Positions 35,788 through 46,385 are shown, counted from the stretch's first letter. The stretch: 64,000 nt of DNA from Trichloromonas sp034006665 (GCF_034006665.1 NZ_JAVESI010000011.1:1-64000), one strand, 5' to 3'. The notes: generated by a model from the letters alone, not told the origin. Translations and numbers: made by a program.

Positions 35788-36462
35788 ATGCTGAAATTTC
35801 TCGATCATTTGGAAGAATGGCTGGTGGCGACCCTGATCGGGGCGGCCACGGTGGTCATCTTCCTATCCGTTCTGCACCGCTACGCCAGTGGTTGGCCCAT
35901 CCCCGGAGTACAGGATTGGCTGCTTGGCCTGAACTTCAGCTGGGCGCAGGAACTCTGTATTTATATGTTTATCTGGATGGCCAAGTTCGGCGCCGCCTAT
36001 GGGGTGCGCACCGGAATTCACGTCGGGGTGGATGTGTTCATCAACAGTCTGCAGGATAAAACCCGCGCCAAATTCGTGGTGATCGGCCTGATGGGCGGGG
36101 CGCTCTTCACCGGCATCATTGGTACCCTGGGCACTCAGTTCGTCTGGGAGGTGGGGATGCGCTACGCGGTGGCGACGGCCTTCGGTTTCGACTGGCCCGA
36201 TCTCATCGAAGGGGCGGTCTCCCCCGATCTGGAATGGCCGGTCTGGATTTTCTATTCGGCGATTCCCCTTGGCTCTTACCTCATGTGCTTCCGCTTTCTC
36301 CAGGTCACCTGGGCCTTTATCCGCACCGGCGAATTGCCCCACCATGACGCGGGGCACGTTGACGGCCTGGAGGATGTGTTGCCGATGGATTCCAGCGAGG
36401 CTCTGGAAGAGTATGAAGAACACAAGTTCAATCACGCAGGCAAGTCGGGAGGTGTGAAATGA
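35788..36462 (+). CDS. dctQ: TRAP transporter small permease (DctQ family)
   Basis: 224 residues with four membrane segments (about 12-32, 55-75, 95-115, 165-185) and the family motif WAQELCIYMFIWMAKFGAAYGVR. It is somewhat longer than typical DctQ (160-200) because of a 30-residue acidic C-terminal tail (DVLPMDSSEALEEYEEH). It stabilises DctM and couples it to the binding protein. It overlaps dctM by 4 nt (ATGA). Confidence 0.9.
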   Translation: MLKFLDHLEEWLVATLIGAATVVIFLSVLHRYASGWPIPGVQDWLLGLNFSWAQELCIYMFIWMAKFGAAYGVRTGIHVGVDVFINSLQDKTRAKFVVIGLMGGALFTGIIGTLGTQFVWEVGMRYAVATAFGFDWPDLIEGAVSPDLEWPVWIFYSAIPLGSYLMCFRFLQVTWAFIRTGELPHHDAGHVDGLEDVLPMDSSEALEEYEEHKFNHAGKSGGVK

Positions 36463-37739
36463 GCGCACTCATCATCTTCGGCTTGCTGGCCGCTCTCATG
36501 CTCACCGGTATGCCGATCTCCATCTCCCTCGGCCTGACCGTGCTTACCTACCTCTTCACCATGACCAATGTACCCATCGAGGCGGTGGCGATGAAGCTCT
36601 TCACCGGCATCGAGAAGTTCGAAATCATGGCGATTCCCTTCTTCATCCTGGCCGGGAACTTTCTCACCCACGGTGGGGTGGCGCGGCGCATGATCAATTT
36701 CGCTACTGCCCTGGTCGGGCACTGGCGGGGCGGTCTGGCCCTGGGCGGAGTGCTGGCCTGTGCCCTGTTTGCCGCCGTTTCCGGATCGAGTCCGGCGACG
36801 GTCGTGGCTATCGGTTCGATTCTGCTGCCGGCCATGGTTCGGCAGGGGTATCCCGTGAAATTCGGGGTCGGCGTTATTGGCACCTCCGGCGGTCTCGGCA
36901 TTCTCATCCCTCCGTCCATTGTCATGGTCATCTATGCCGTCTCGACCAATGCCTCTATCGGCCAGCTCTTTATTGCCGGCATCATCCCCGGGCTGCTGCT
37001 GGCTTCGCTGCTGATGCTGGTGACCTGGCTGGTGGCGCGCAAACGCGGCTATCCCTGCCTGCCCAAGGCGAGCCTGGGTACGCGGTTGCGCACTCTGCGC
37101 GAAAGCATCTGGGGCCTGCTGCTGGTGGTGGTGGTCATCGGCGGCATCTACAGCGGGGTGTTCACCGCCACCGAGGCGGCGGCGATGAGCGCGGTCTACG
37201 CCTTCGTGGTCGCGGTCTTCGTCTACAAGGACATGACCCTCAGGGACGTGCCCAAGACCCTGCTGGCTTCGGCCAACATGTCGGCGATGATCCTGTACAT
37301 CATCACCAACGCCGTGCTCTTTTCCTTCCTGCTCACCTCCGAGCAGATCCCCCAAGAGCTGACCTCGTGGATCACCGGTCTCGGCCTCGGCAGCGTCGGC
37401 TTTTTGATCATGGTCAACCTCCTGCTGCTGGCCGCCGGCAACTTCATGGAGCCCTCGTCGATCCTGCTGATCACGGCGCCTCTGGTCTTCCCCATGGCCA
37501 TGCAGCTCGGTATCGATCCGATCCATCTCGGGGTGCTGATGACGGTCAACATGGAGATCGGCATGATCACTCCGCCCGTTGGGCTCAATCTCTACGTAGC
37601 GTCGGGGATTTCCCGCCTGGGACTGACCGAGACCACCAAGGCCTGCGCGCCCTGGATCCTGATCATGATGCTTTACCTGATTCTGATCACCTACGTGCCG
37701 GCCATTTCCCTGTGGCTGCCCAACCTGATGTTCAATTAG
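36459..37739 (+). CDS. dctM: TRAP transporter large permease (DctM family)
   Basis: 426 residues, about 12 membrane segments. Family motifs: MPISISLGLT, MAIPFFILAGNFL, AAVSGSSPATVVAIGSI, GGLGILIPPSI, and TPPVGLNLYVASGIS. It is the ion-coupled transport subunit moving the substrate delivered by DctP. Length is normal. Last gene of dctPQM; a long bidirectional terminator separates it from the malic enzyme gene. Confidence 0.93.
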   Translation: MSALIIFGLLAALMLTGMPISISLGLTVLTYLFTMTNVPIEAVAMKLFTGIEKFEIMAIPFFILAGNFLTHGGVARRMINFATALVGHWRGGLALGGVLACALFAAVSGSSPATVVAIGSILLPAMVRQGYPVKFGVGVIGTSGGLGILIPPSIVMVIYAVSTNASIGQLFIAGIIPGLLLASLLMLVTWLVARKRGYPCLPKASLGTRLRTLRESIWGLLLVVVVIGGIYSGVFTATEAAAMSAVYAFVVAVFVYKDMTLRDVPKTLLASANMSAMILYIITNAVLFSFLLTSEQIPQELTSWITGLGLGSVGFLIMVNLLLLAAGNFMEPSSILLITAPLVFPMAMQLGIDPIHLGVLMTVNMEIGMITPPVGLNLYVASGISRLGLTETTKACAPWILIMMLYLILITYVPAISLWLPNLMFN

Positions 37740-37762
37740 TTCACTGGAAAACCGCCGGTTTT

Positions 37763-37809
37763 CCCAACGTAAAAAGGGGGGCGATGATCGCCCCCCTTTT
37801 TACGTTGGG
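37763..37809. terminator. Bidirectional terminator between dctM and maeB
   Basis: A perfect 23 bp inverted repeat (arms 37763-37785 and 37787-37809; the left arm starts CCCAACGTAAAAAGGGGGG) with an almost absent loop. A- and T-tracts on either side serve both converging genes. Confidence 0.93.
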
Positions 37810-37824
37810 AGTCTATCTTGGCTC

Positions 37825-40080
37825 TCAGCCCTCTTCCTGGACATCAACCACGGCGACGGCGGCCATGTTGACGATGTCGGTGACGTCGTCGCCGCGCTGG
37901 AGGACATGCACCGGTTTCTTGGTGCCCATGAGGATCGGGCCGATCTGTTCGGCGCCACCGAGTTTATGCAGCAGTTTGTAAGAGATGTTCCCTGACTGCA
38001 GGTCGGGGAAGATAAAGATGTTGGCGTTCCCCTTGAGCTTGGAGAAGGGATACTGGCGCTCGACCAGGTCGGGGTCGAGGGCGACGTTGGCCTGTATCTC
38101 ACCGTCGACAATCAGTTCCGGAGCGCGCTGTTTGACCAGTGCGGTGGCGCGCTTGACGTTGAGGGTCAGCGGATGGTAAGCGCTGCCGAAGTTGGAGAAG
38201 GAGAGCATGGCCACCCGCGGCTCAATGCCGAAGTGCCGGGCTTTTTCGGCGGTCAGGATGGCGGTTTCCGCCAGTTCCTCGGCGGTCGGTTCGATGGCCA
38301 CGGTGGTGTCGGCGAAGAAGACGACATCCTTCTTGGTGACCATCATGTACATGCCGTGAACCTTGGACAGACCTTCTTTTTTGCCGATGATCTCCAACGC
38401 CGGGCGGATGGTTTCCGGATAATGGGCGTTGATGCCGGAGAGCATGGTATCGGCATCTCCCTGTTCGACCATCATGGCGCCGAAGTAGTTGCGGTTGTTG
38501 CGCAGCATGCGTCGTGCCTCGGCCAGGGTCACGCCCTTGCGCTGCCGGCGGGCGAAGAGCTCCTCGGTGTAGCCCGGGGTCTTTTCCGCCTGCCGCGGGT
38601 CGATGATTTCGGTGTTGCCGAGGTCGATGTTCAGTTCCCGGGCACGGGCGCGAATGACCTCGACGTCGCCGAGGAGGATGGGAATGGCGATCCTTTCCTC
38701 AAGGAGGATCGCGACGGCGCGCAGGATCTTGTCCTCCTCTCCTTCGGGAAAGACCACCCGTTTCGGATTGGATTTGGCCTTGTTGATGAGGACGCGCATG
38801 ATCTCCTTGGACCGCCCCTGCAGGGCCTCCAGACGCTCGCGGTACTTGTCGAGATCGTCGATGGGCAAGCGGGCGACGCCGCTGTCCATGGCGGCCTTGG
38901 CCACCGCCGGGGCGACATGAAGCAGGACGCGGGGATCGAAGGGCTTGGGAAGCAGGTATTCGCGGCCAAACTTGATGTCGACGCCGCCGTAGGCCTTGCG
39001 CACCGAGTCGGGGACATCCTCCTTGGCCAGCTTGGCCAGGGCCAGGCAGGCTGCCATCTTCATTTCGTCATTGATGGCGCGGGCGTGGGTGTCGAGAGCG
39101 CCGCGAAAGAGGAAGGGAAAGCAGAGGACGTTGTTGACCTGGTTGTTGTAGTCGCTGCGGCCGGTGCCGATGATAACGTCGCCGCGCACCGCCTTGGCCT
39201 CGTCGGGAGTGATTTCCGGGTCGGGGTTGGCCATGGCGAAGATGATCGGATCCTTGGCCATCGACTTGACCATGGCCGGCGTCAGGGCACCCTTGGAGGA
39301 GACGCCGAAAAAGACGTCGGTGTCGACCATCGCTTCCGCCAGGGTACGACAGGGCAGGTCGGTGGCGAAGCGCTGCTTGTAGGGGTTCATCCCCTCGCTC
39401 CGGCCGTTGTAAATAACCCCCTTGGTGTCGCAGAGGATCATCTTTTTCGGGTCGGCGCCCAGGGTCAGGGCCATCTTGGCGCAGGCGATGCCGGCGGCGC
39501 CGGCGCCGTTGAAGACGATCTTGATTTCCCCGATCTTTTTGCCGACGATCTCCACGGCGTTGATCAACCCGGCGTTGGCGATGATCGCGGTGCCGTGCTG
39601 ATCGTCGTGGAAGACGGGGATATCCATGATCTCCTTGAGTTTCTCCTCAATGTAGAAGCACTCGGGGCCCTTGATGTCTTCGAGGTTGATGCCGCCGAAG
39701 GTCGGTTCGAGGATTTTCACGGTGCGGACGATTTCGTCCGAGTCCTTGGTGTTGAGCTCGATATCGAAGACGTCGACGTCGGCGAAACGTTTGAAGAGTA
39801 CGCCCTTGCCCTCCATGACCGGCTTGCCGGCGAGGGCGCCGATGTCTCCCAGGCCGAGAACGGCGGTGCCGTTGGAGACAACCGCCACCAGGTTCCCTTT
39901 GGCGGTATACTTGTAGGCGTCGTCGGGATTCTTTTCGATTTCCAGGCAGGGCTCGGCGACCCCGGGGCTGTAGGCCAGCGACAGGTCGCGGCTGGTGGCG
40001 CAGGGTTTGGTGGTGATGACTTCGATCTTGCCTTTGCGGCCGGAGCTGTGATAGTCCAGCGCTTCTTGTTTTTTCGACAT
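37825..40080 (-). CDS. maeB: NADP-type malic enzyme with C-terminal phosphotransacetylase-like domain
   Basis: 751 residues, the length of MaeB fusions. Malic domain (1-420): SLAYSPGVAEPC, NGTAVLGLGDIG, KPVMEGKGVLFKRFADVDVFDIE (as KPVMEGKGVLFKRF), the NAD(P) loop NGAGAAGIACAKM, and MANPDPEITP. Residues ~430-751 resemble phosphate acetyltransferase (VVFPEGEEDKILRA, MLSFSNFGSA), usually regulatory in this fusion. It decarboxylates malate to pyruvate. Ribosome site GGGAGACA, ATG at 40080. It lies tail-to-tail with dctPQM, which may import its substrate. Confidence 0.94.
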   Translation of the reverse strand: MSKKQEALDYHSSGRKGKIEVITTKPCATSRDLSLAYSPGVAEPCLEIEKNPDDAYKYTAKGNLVAVVSNGTAVLGLGDIGALAGKPVMEGKGVLFKRFADVDVFDIELNTKDSDEIVRTVKILEPTFGGINLEDIKGPECFYIEEKLKEIMDIPVFHDDQHGTAIIANAGLINAVEIVGKKIGEIKIVFNGAGAAGIACAKMALTLGADPKKMILCDTKGVIYNGRSEGMNPYKQRFATDLPCRTLAEAMVDTDVFFGVSSKGALTPAMVKSMAKDPIIFAMANPDPEITPDEAKAVRGDVIIGTGRSDYNNQVNNVLCFPFLFRGALDTHARAINDEMKMAACLALAKLAKEDVPDSVRKAYGGVDIKFGREYLLPKPFDPRVLLHVAPAVAKAAMDSGVARLPIDDLDKYRERLEALQGRSKEIMRVLINKAKSNPKRVVFPEGEEDKILRAVAILLEERIAIPILLGDVEVIRARARELNIDLGNTEIIDPRQAEKTPGYTEELFARRQRKGVTLAEARRMLRNNRNYFGAMMVEQGDADTMLSGINAHYPETIRPALEIIGKKEGLSKVHGMYMMVTKKDVVFFADTTVAIEPTAEELAETAILTAEKARHFGIEPRVAMLSFSNFGSAYHPLTLNVKRATALVKQRAPELIVDGEIQANVALDPDLVERQYPFSKLKGNANIFIFPDLQSGNISYKLLHKLGGAEQIGPILMGTKKPVHVLQRGDDVTDIVNMAAVAVVDVQEEG

Positions 40081-40423
40081 GGTGATCTGTCTCCCTGATG
40101 GTGTGAAGGAGTTTTATGGGCTTACTTAACGGTACCCGGTGAGAAGGGGCTTTTCCAGTCGCTCGGAGGATTTTTCATGTGCTGGCTCGGCGGTCGGCTG
40201 AGCTTCTGTTCTTTTTGTCAGATAATTTTAGTAAAAATAAAGATAAACATAGAGCCGTCTTTATTGCCATGTCAAGGAGAAAGACTTCAAATTCAAACCC
40301 TGTTCTCTTTTTTGTGATGTATCCCTCTATTGTTAACCGCCCGGCACCTCTCCGGCGCGAGCCCGTCGACGGACTTTTCCGGAACGGGACGCGACGCTTG
40401 ACGGGAAACCCAGGATTTTAATT
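40081..40423. other. Divergent intergenic region maeB / phosphoesterase
   Basis: 343 AT-rich bases with no credible gene; a short plus-strand frame at 40179-40421 has no ribosome site or family motif. It holds the candidate maeB promoter; nothing else was recognised. Confidence 0.5.
40246..40275 (-). promoter_or_regulatory. Candidate sigma-70 promoter of maeB
   Basis: On the minus strand, TTGACA (40275-40270) is followed after 18 nt by TATGTT (40251-40246). A perfect -35 with a fair -10, about 165 nt upstream of the maeB start. Confidence 0.45.
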
Positions 40424-40915
40424 ATGCTGAAAGTAGGCGTGATTTCCGATACCCATATCCGTGACCTGGCTCAGGGGGCACGGCTGGCCGAGAGACTCTG
40501 TGCCGGCTGTTTCGCCGGGGTGACGACGATTCTCCATGCTGGAGATGTCGGCCTACCCGAATTCCTCGACTTTTTCGGAGAACGGCAAGTGCATGCCGTG
40601 CGCGGCAACACGGATGTCCCGGTCGCCGGCGTCCCCATCAGAAAGCTTCTTACCCTGGGCGGCTTTCGCATCGCCCTGGTCCACGGCTGGGGAGCGCCTT
40701 TCCAACTCGAAGAGCGCCTGCTGCCGGAGTTCCAGGGGCTGGCCATCGACTGCCTGGTCTATGGCCACAGCCATCAGCCCACCTGTCGGCGGGTCGGCGA
40801 CCTGCTGCTGTTCAACCCCGGCAGCGCCACCGATCGCCGGGATGCTCCCCGACACACCGTTGGGCTTCTGGAAATCGGCGAGCACATCGCAGGCTCGATC
40901 ATCCCCATCGACTGA
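40424..40915 (+). CDS. YfcE/MJ0936-family metallophosphoesterase
   Basis: 163 residues of the calcineurin-like fold. Metal-binding motifs in order: VISDTHI (residues 6-12), LHAGDVG, VRGNTDV (GNxD/H), LVHGWG, and GHSHQP. This is the short YfcE type, a phosphodiesterase with unknown physiological substrate. The start at 40424 is ATG with an AGGA site. It appears monocistronic; 226 nt without recognisable features separate it from exbB. Confidence 0.87.
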   Translation: MLKVGVISDTHIRDLAQGARLAERLCAGCFAGVTTILHAGDVGLPEFLDFFGERQVHAVRGNTDVPVAGVPIRKLLTLGGFRIALVHGWGAPFQLEERLLPEFQGLAIDCLVYGHSHQPTCRRVGDLLLFNPGSATDRRDAPRHTVGLLEIGEHIAGSIIPID

Positions 40916-41141
40916 ACGGCCGGACTCCGTCGTTGTCCTGCCCGGGTTGCGAAGGGCTGATTCCAGCGACGGTTTTGCCGCGCCGCGCACCCTTTCCGTC
41001 GCCACGACCTCTCTGTTTTTTTCCTCCTGTTCTTTCGATTTGTCTTTACGGACGCCACGCGCTTCTTGATTCCCCGCCGGAAACATCCTAATATTATCTG
41101 GTTTTAAATTCGGCTATGGCTTTGAAAGGATTGTTGTCGGT

Positions 41142-41741
41142 ATGCTGGAATTGTTTCAAAAGGGCGGCCCGCTCATGTACCCGATCCTCCTCTCTTCGGT
41201 GATGGCGCTGGCCATTTTTCTCGAACGGATCTGGACCTTCCGCCGCGTTCGGCGCGGCATCGAGCAGCTTTCCCGCGAGGTGGAAAGCCTGGCCCACCGG
41301 GGGCACATCGACGAGGCGCTGGTTGTCTGTCAGCGCAACGGTTCCACCCTGGCGCGCATCTTCATCGCCGCGTTGCGTGCCGCCGGCCGAAGCCGCGACC
41401 ATCTCAAGACCGTGGTCGAGGAGGTCGGTGGCCGGGAAACCGCCCCCCTGGAAAAGTATCTGGGGCTGATGGGAACCATCGCCACCATCGCGCCGCTGCT
41501 TGGTCTGCTCGGCACGGTCTTCGGCATGATCGAAGCTTTCACCGTCATTTCCGTGCAGGGCGCCGGTACCCCGGCGACCCTCGGCGGCGGTATCTCCGAG
41601 GCATTGATTACCACGGCGGCCGGGCTTTCCGTGGCCATCCCGACGATCCTTCTGCACAAGTATCTGACCAGCCGGGTGGAGCGCATCGCCCTGGAACTGG
41701 AAGAATACAGTCTGCGCCTCGTCGACCTGCTGGGGAGCTGA
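41142..41741 (+). CDS. exbB: ExbB/TolQ-family proton channel protein
   Basis: 199 residues with three membrane segments (about 12-32, 105-125, 150-172). The MotA/TolQ/ExbB core reads LGLMGTIATIAPLLGLLGTVFGMIEAF, shown as LGLMGTIATIAPLLGLLGTV, then ISEALITTAAGLSVAIPTIL. It forms a proton-driven motor with the ExbD protein encoded next. No tonB, TonB receptor or tolA/tolB gene is in the window, so ExbB versus TolQ is uncertain; the short length favours ExbB. Confidence 0.88.
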   Translation: MLELFQKGGPLMYPILLSSVMALAIFLERIWTFRRVRRGIEQLSREVESLAHRGHIDEALVVCQRNGSTLARIFIAALRAAGRSRDHLKTVVEEVGGRETAPLEKYLGLMGTIATIAPLLGLLGTVFGMIEAFTVISVQGAGTPATLGGGISEALITTAAGLSVAIPTILLHKYLTSRVERIALELEEYSLRLVDLLGS

Positions 41742-41742
41742 C

Positions 41743-42159
41743 ATGGGTTTTCTCCGCAAGCGCCCGGGGCGCGAGGAGCCGAAAGTCGACATGACGCCGA
41801 TGGTCGACTGCGTCTTCCTGCTGCTCATCTTCTTCATGATTTCCACCACCTTCATCGAAACCCCGGGCCTTTCCATCAAGCTCCCCGAGGCTTCAACCCA
41901 GCGGGAAAAGGACGAAGCCGAGGAGGTCAAGATCTATCTCTCCAAGGAAGGGGAGATCTTCCTCGCCGACACTCCGGTCACTACCGCGGCGCTGCGTCGT
42001 CACCTCGAAGGGTTCAAGGAGCGTGCTGAACGCATGACCTTTCTCCTGCTCGCCGACAAGGAGGCGCGCCATGGTCAGGTGGTTGAGCTGATGGATCTCG
42101 CCAAGGTCAGCGGCTTTGCCCGGCTCGCCATCGCCACCGAACAGCGGAGTCGCCAGTGA
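41743..42159 (+). CDS. exbD: ExbD/TolR-family protein
   Basis: 138 residues: a short cytoplasmic start (VDMTPMVDCVFLLLIFFMI) with the essential membrane Asp in MVDCVF, a single membrane segment, then a periplasmic domain (IYLSKEGEIFLADTPV, VVELMDLAKVSGF). It is the partner of ExbB, one base after its stop, with a GGGGAG ribosome site. It overlaps the ROK kinase gene by 4 nt (GTGA). Confidence 0.9.
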   Translation: MGFLRKRPGREEPKVDMTPMVDCVFLLLIFFMISTTFIETPGLSIKLPEASTQREKDEAEEVKIYLSKEGEIFLADTPVTTAALRRHLEGFKERAERMTFLLLADKEARHGQVVELMDLAKVSGFARLAIATEQRSRQ

Positions 42160-43112
42160 CGCCGGCGGTGATCGGCATCGATCTCGGCGGCACCAACTGC
42201 CGGGCTGCGCTGGTCGGCACAGGGGGGCGAATCGGTGAAATCCGGCGCCGACCGACGGAGATGGTGCGGGGCTACGATGCCTGGCTGGCCGAACTCGTCG
42301 CGGGATTGGAAGAACTGTTGCGCCAAGGGGAAGGTCTTGGCCTAAAGGTCGCAGCGGTCGGCATGGGTGCGCCGGGACTCATTTCCGGCGACGGCACCGT
42401 GGTCGCCTCCCCCAATCTTCCTCATCTTGACGGGCGCCCCTTGGCGGTCGACCTTGCCGCGCGGCTGAAGCGGCCGGTGACGGTGGCCAACGACGCCAAC
42501 GCCTCAGCCTGGGGCGAAGCCCTTTTCGGCGCGGGACGGGAATTCAACTCCTTTCTCGCCGTAACGCTGGGGACCGGTGTCGGCGGTGGGTTGGTACTTA
42601 ACCGGCGACTCTGGCTCGGGGCCGACGGTGCCGCCGGGGAGGTCGGACATTGGACGGTGGTTCCCGGCGGACGTCTCTGCGGCTGCGGCAATCGCGGCTG
42701 TCTCGAACAGTATGCCTCGGCCCGGGCGCTGGCGGTGTCCGCCCGGGAGCGCATAGCCGCCGGGGAGGCGAGTGCGCTGGCGGCTATTCCCGCCGCTGAA
42801 CTGACCAGCCGTCAGGTGGGGGAAGCGGCCCGCCGGGGGGATGCCCTGGCCCTGGGGGTGCTGGAGGAGGCGGGAGGCTATCTGGGGCAGGTACTCGGCG
42901 GAGTGGCCAATCTCCTCAACCTCGACGGCGCGGTGATTGCCGGCGGCGCCGTTGAGAGTTTCGATCTCATGCAACCGGCTATCCTCCGCGCGCTGCGACA
43001 GCACGCTTTCCCCGTTTCCGGACGACGGATGAGCGTGGTCCCCGGCCGTCTCGGCGACGAGGCCGGGATTCTTGGTGCGGCGGCTTTGGCCGGGCTTTCC
43101 GAACAATTCTAA
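42156..43112 (+). CDS. ROK-family sugar kinase (glucokinase-like)
   Basis: 318 residues. ATP-binding IGIDLGGTNCRAALV at the N-terminus, the sugar-binding ANDANASAWGEALFGAG with the catalytic Asp, GTGVGGGLV, EVGHW (zinc-binding His), and the ROK cysteine cluster CGCGNRGCLEQYAS. Glucose is the likely substrate given phosphofructokinase next door, but ROK enzymes also phosphorylate other hexoses and N-acetylated sugars. The start is GTG at 42156, overlapping exbD; no ATG near the conserved N-terminus. Confidence 0.88.
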   Translation: MTPAVIGIDLGGTNCRAALVGTGGRIGEIRRRPTEMVRGYDAWLAELVAGLEELLRQGEGLGLKVAAVGMGAPGLISGDGTVVASPNLPHLDGRPLAVDLAARLKRPVTVANDANASAWGEALFGAGREFNSFLAVTLGTGVGGGLVLNRRLWLGADGAAGEVGHWTVVPGGRLCGCGNRGCLEQYASARALAVSARERIAAGEASALAAIPAAELTSRQVGEAARRGDALALGVLEEAGGYLGQVLGGVANLLNLDGAVIAGGAVESFDLMQPAILRALRQHAFPVSGRRMSVVPGRLGDEAGILGAAALAGLSEQF

Positions 43113-43130
43113 TCTGGGAAGGACAACTCG

Positions 43131-44216
<1,086 letters not shown>

Positions 44217-44340
44217 CGACCCGGGGGCGGCGGGGAACGCCGAGCGCCCGGTTTTGATTGACGCTCGGGCGGCGCGCGGCTAGGTTGGTTCAACGTATAA
44301 AATCAGGCTAACGGGACGGTTTTTACAAGGGGGATTGGGC

Positions 44341-46326
44341 ATGAGCAAGGAAAACACGGCGACTCGTATCGATCGGGCATGGCTGTTCGGGATCAGCGGA
44401 CTCTGCCTCGGGATCAGCGCGCCGATCGGCTGGCAGCTGCTGCGCCTGATGCTCTTCTGGCGGGATGGCCAGGGCTTCTGGGCACAGGTGCACGAGGGGG
44501 TGTTCGGAAGCGGCGAGCAGTTGTCGCTCTTTCTCTACATGGGCGTGGGCACCGCCGTTGTTCTCGGCGTCACCGGTTTTCTTATCGGTCGAGGCACCCA
44601 GCAGGTTCTGGAGCGGGCCCACAGCCTCGATCAGCTCAACCGCACGGTGGCCGAGCAGAAGGCCACCTTCGAGCGCCGCTTCCTCGATCTGAACAAGAGC
44701 CTGAAAAATTTCCACACCATCAATACCCACATCCAAAAATCGGTCAACGTCGCCGAAATCCTCCGCCTGGCCGCTAACGGCCTGCACGAAGTTCTCGGCT
44801 ACGACCGGGTCAATATCCTTATGGTCAACGAGCGGCGTGACGGTCTCGACTTTCTCGCCAGTCGGGGCGCCGGCGATCTTCTCCCCGGCGTCAGCCTGCC
44901 GCTCGACGAACGGGCCGGAGCCCTGTTCAAGACCGTGGAGGACAAGCGGGTTTTGCTGGTTGACGATATCGACCGGATGCCTTCCGAATTTCATCTGCGC
45001 CCCCCCTGCTCCGAGATCCCCCAGTTGCGCTCGAAAAATTTCATTCTTTGCCCGATTATCGTGCGCGACGAGGTGATCGGTCTCTTCGGGGTCGACAACA
45101 AACTCAAGCGCAAGGCCCTCGACGATACCGATGTGGATACGGTCAAACTCTTCGCCGACCAGGTCGCGTCGAGCCTGAACAAGCTCAATCTGCTCGAAGC
45201 GGTGGAAAGCCTCACCGGTGAGCTGGAGCACACCTTTTCCGAATTCAGCAAATATCGCACGGAGCATGAACGTCTCGACCATTCTCTTAAGGAAGCGACC
45301 GAGTCGACCAGCGAGGCGATCGTCGATATTTCCAGCGCGGCCGATGTGGTGCGTGAGGCAGTCGACTCCACCCGCAGCGCCGCCGGGGAGATTTCCGTTT
45401 CCATCGACCAGGTCTCGGGCAATCTGTCCCAACTCGCTGATTTCATGGAGAACTCCATCGCCGCCATGACCGAGATCGCCGCCACCATCAAATCCGTGGA
45501 GGAGAGCGGCGCCCGTTCCCATGAAATGTCGGAAACGGTCAAGGCCAAGGCCGAAAGCGGTGCCCGCGCTGTCGCCGGGGTGATCGCTGGTCTTCAGGGG
45601 ATTTCCCAGGCCGTTGAGGAGGCGGTCAAGACCATCGAACTTCTCTCTCTGAAAGGGGAGGAGATCAACACCATCACCACGGTGATTACCGAGGTGACAC
45701 AGAAGACCAACCTGCTCGCACTCAATGCCGCCATCATCGCCGCCCAGGCCGGCGAGCACGGGCGCTCCTTCGGGGTGGTGGCCGATGAGGTCCGAGCCCT
45801 CTCCCAGGAAACCGCCCAGTCAACCGGCGCCATCACGCGTATTATCGAGGAACTTCAGGACTACACCCGGGAATCGGTGGGACACATCACCAAGACCCGC
45901 AAGCTGGTGCAGGAGGGAATGGTACTTGGTCAGGGGATGGACGAATCCCTGGGCCAGATCCTTTCCAGCGCCGCCACGGCCATGGCCATGACCCGGGACA
46001 TCCGCGGCGCCACCCAGGAAGTATCGCGCAGCGTCGAATCCGTGACGGCCTCCATCGAACGGGTCGGGGAGATGTCCAGCCATATTTCCACCGCCTCCAG
46101 GGAGCAGGCCGACGGTACCCGCAACATCGTCCATTCCATCGAGGAAGTGAAGAACATGACGGACGATATGGCGCAGGCCACCGAACGGCAGAAACGCAAC
46201 ACCCGCAATATCGAAACGGCGGTTGCCTCGGTCAGCGACATGATCCGCCGTATCTTCGACGCCATGGAGCAGCGCCGCGAGGCGAGCCGCAAGGTGATCG
46301 AGGATCTGCGGCGGCTGAAAGGCTAA
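44341..46326 (+). CDS. Methyl-accepting chemotaxis protein with cytoplasmic GAF domain
   Basis: 661 residues. Two membrane segments (about 12-35 and 62-82) enclose only a ~30-residue periplasmic loop, so sensing is probably cytoplasmic: a coiled coil (90-125) leads to a GAF domain (125-285; LGYDRVNILMVN, LLPGVSLPLDERAGA, FILCPIIVRDEVIGLFGVDN). The signalling hairpin tip reads KTNLLALNAAIIAAQAGEHG and RSFGVVADEVRALS. No HAMP motif was recognised. The ATG at 44341 with AAGGGGG upstream is preferred over a TTG two codons earlier. It ends at a bidirectional terminator shared with enolase. Confidence 0.9.
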   Translation: MSKENTATRIDRAWLFGISGLCLGISAPIGWQLLRLMLFWRDGQGFWAQVHEGVFGSGEQLSLFLYMGVGTAVVLGVTGFLIGRGTQQVLERAHSLDQLNRTVAEQKATFERRFLDLNKSLKNFHTINTHIQKSVNVAEILRLAANGLHEVLGYDRVNILMVNERRDGLDFLASRGAGDLLPGVSLPLDERAGALFKTVEDKRVLLVDDIDRMPSEFHLRPPCSEIPQLRSKNFILCPIIVRDEVIGLFGVDNKLKRKALDDTDVDTVKLFADQVASSLNKLNLLEAVESLTGELEHTFSEFSKYRTEHERLDHSLKEATESTSEAIVDISSAADVVREAVDSTRSAAGEISVSIDQVSGNLSQLADFMENSIAAMTEIAATIKSVEESGARSHEMSETVKAKAESGARAVAGVIAGLQGISQAVEEAVKTIELLSLKGEEINTITTVITEVTQKTNLLALNAAIIAAQAGEHGRSFGVVADEVRALSQETAQSTGAITRIIEELQDYTRESVGHITKTRKLVQEGMVLGQGMDESLGQILSSAATAMAMTRDIRGATQEVSRSVESVTASIERVGEMSSHISTASREQADGTRNIVHSIEEVKNMTDDMAQATERQKRNTRNIETAVASVSDMIRRIFDAMEQRREASRKVIEDLRRLKG

Positions 46327-46339
46327 GAGCCGCCGCCAG

Positions 46340-46385
46340 GAAACGAAAAAACCCGCCGGGAACTCTCGGCGGGTTTTTTCGTTTC
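46340..46385. terminator. Bidirectional terminator between the chemoreceptor gene and eno
   Basis: A perfect 19 bp stem (arms 46340-46358 and 46367-46385) with CCCGCCG/CGGCGGG core, A- and T-tracts on either side, and an 8-base loop. Confidence 0.93.

Noticed and set aside
38173..40098. A 641-codon open frame on the plus strand
   Set aside because: Antisense shadow of the malic enzyme gene, Gly/Asp/Val-rich, with no recognisable domain.
40179..40421. An 80-codon plus-strand frame before the phosphoesterase
   Set aside because: AT-rich spacer sequence without a ribosome site or motif.
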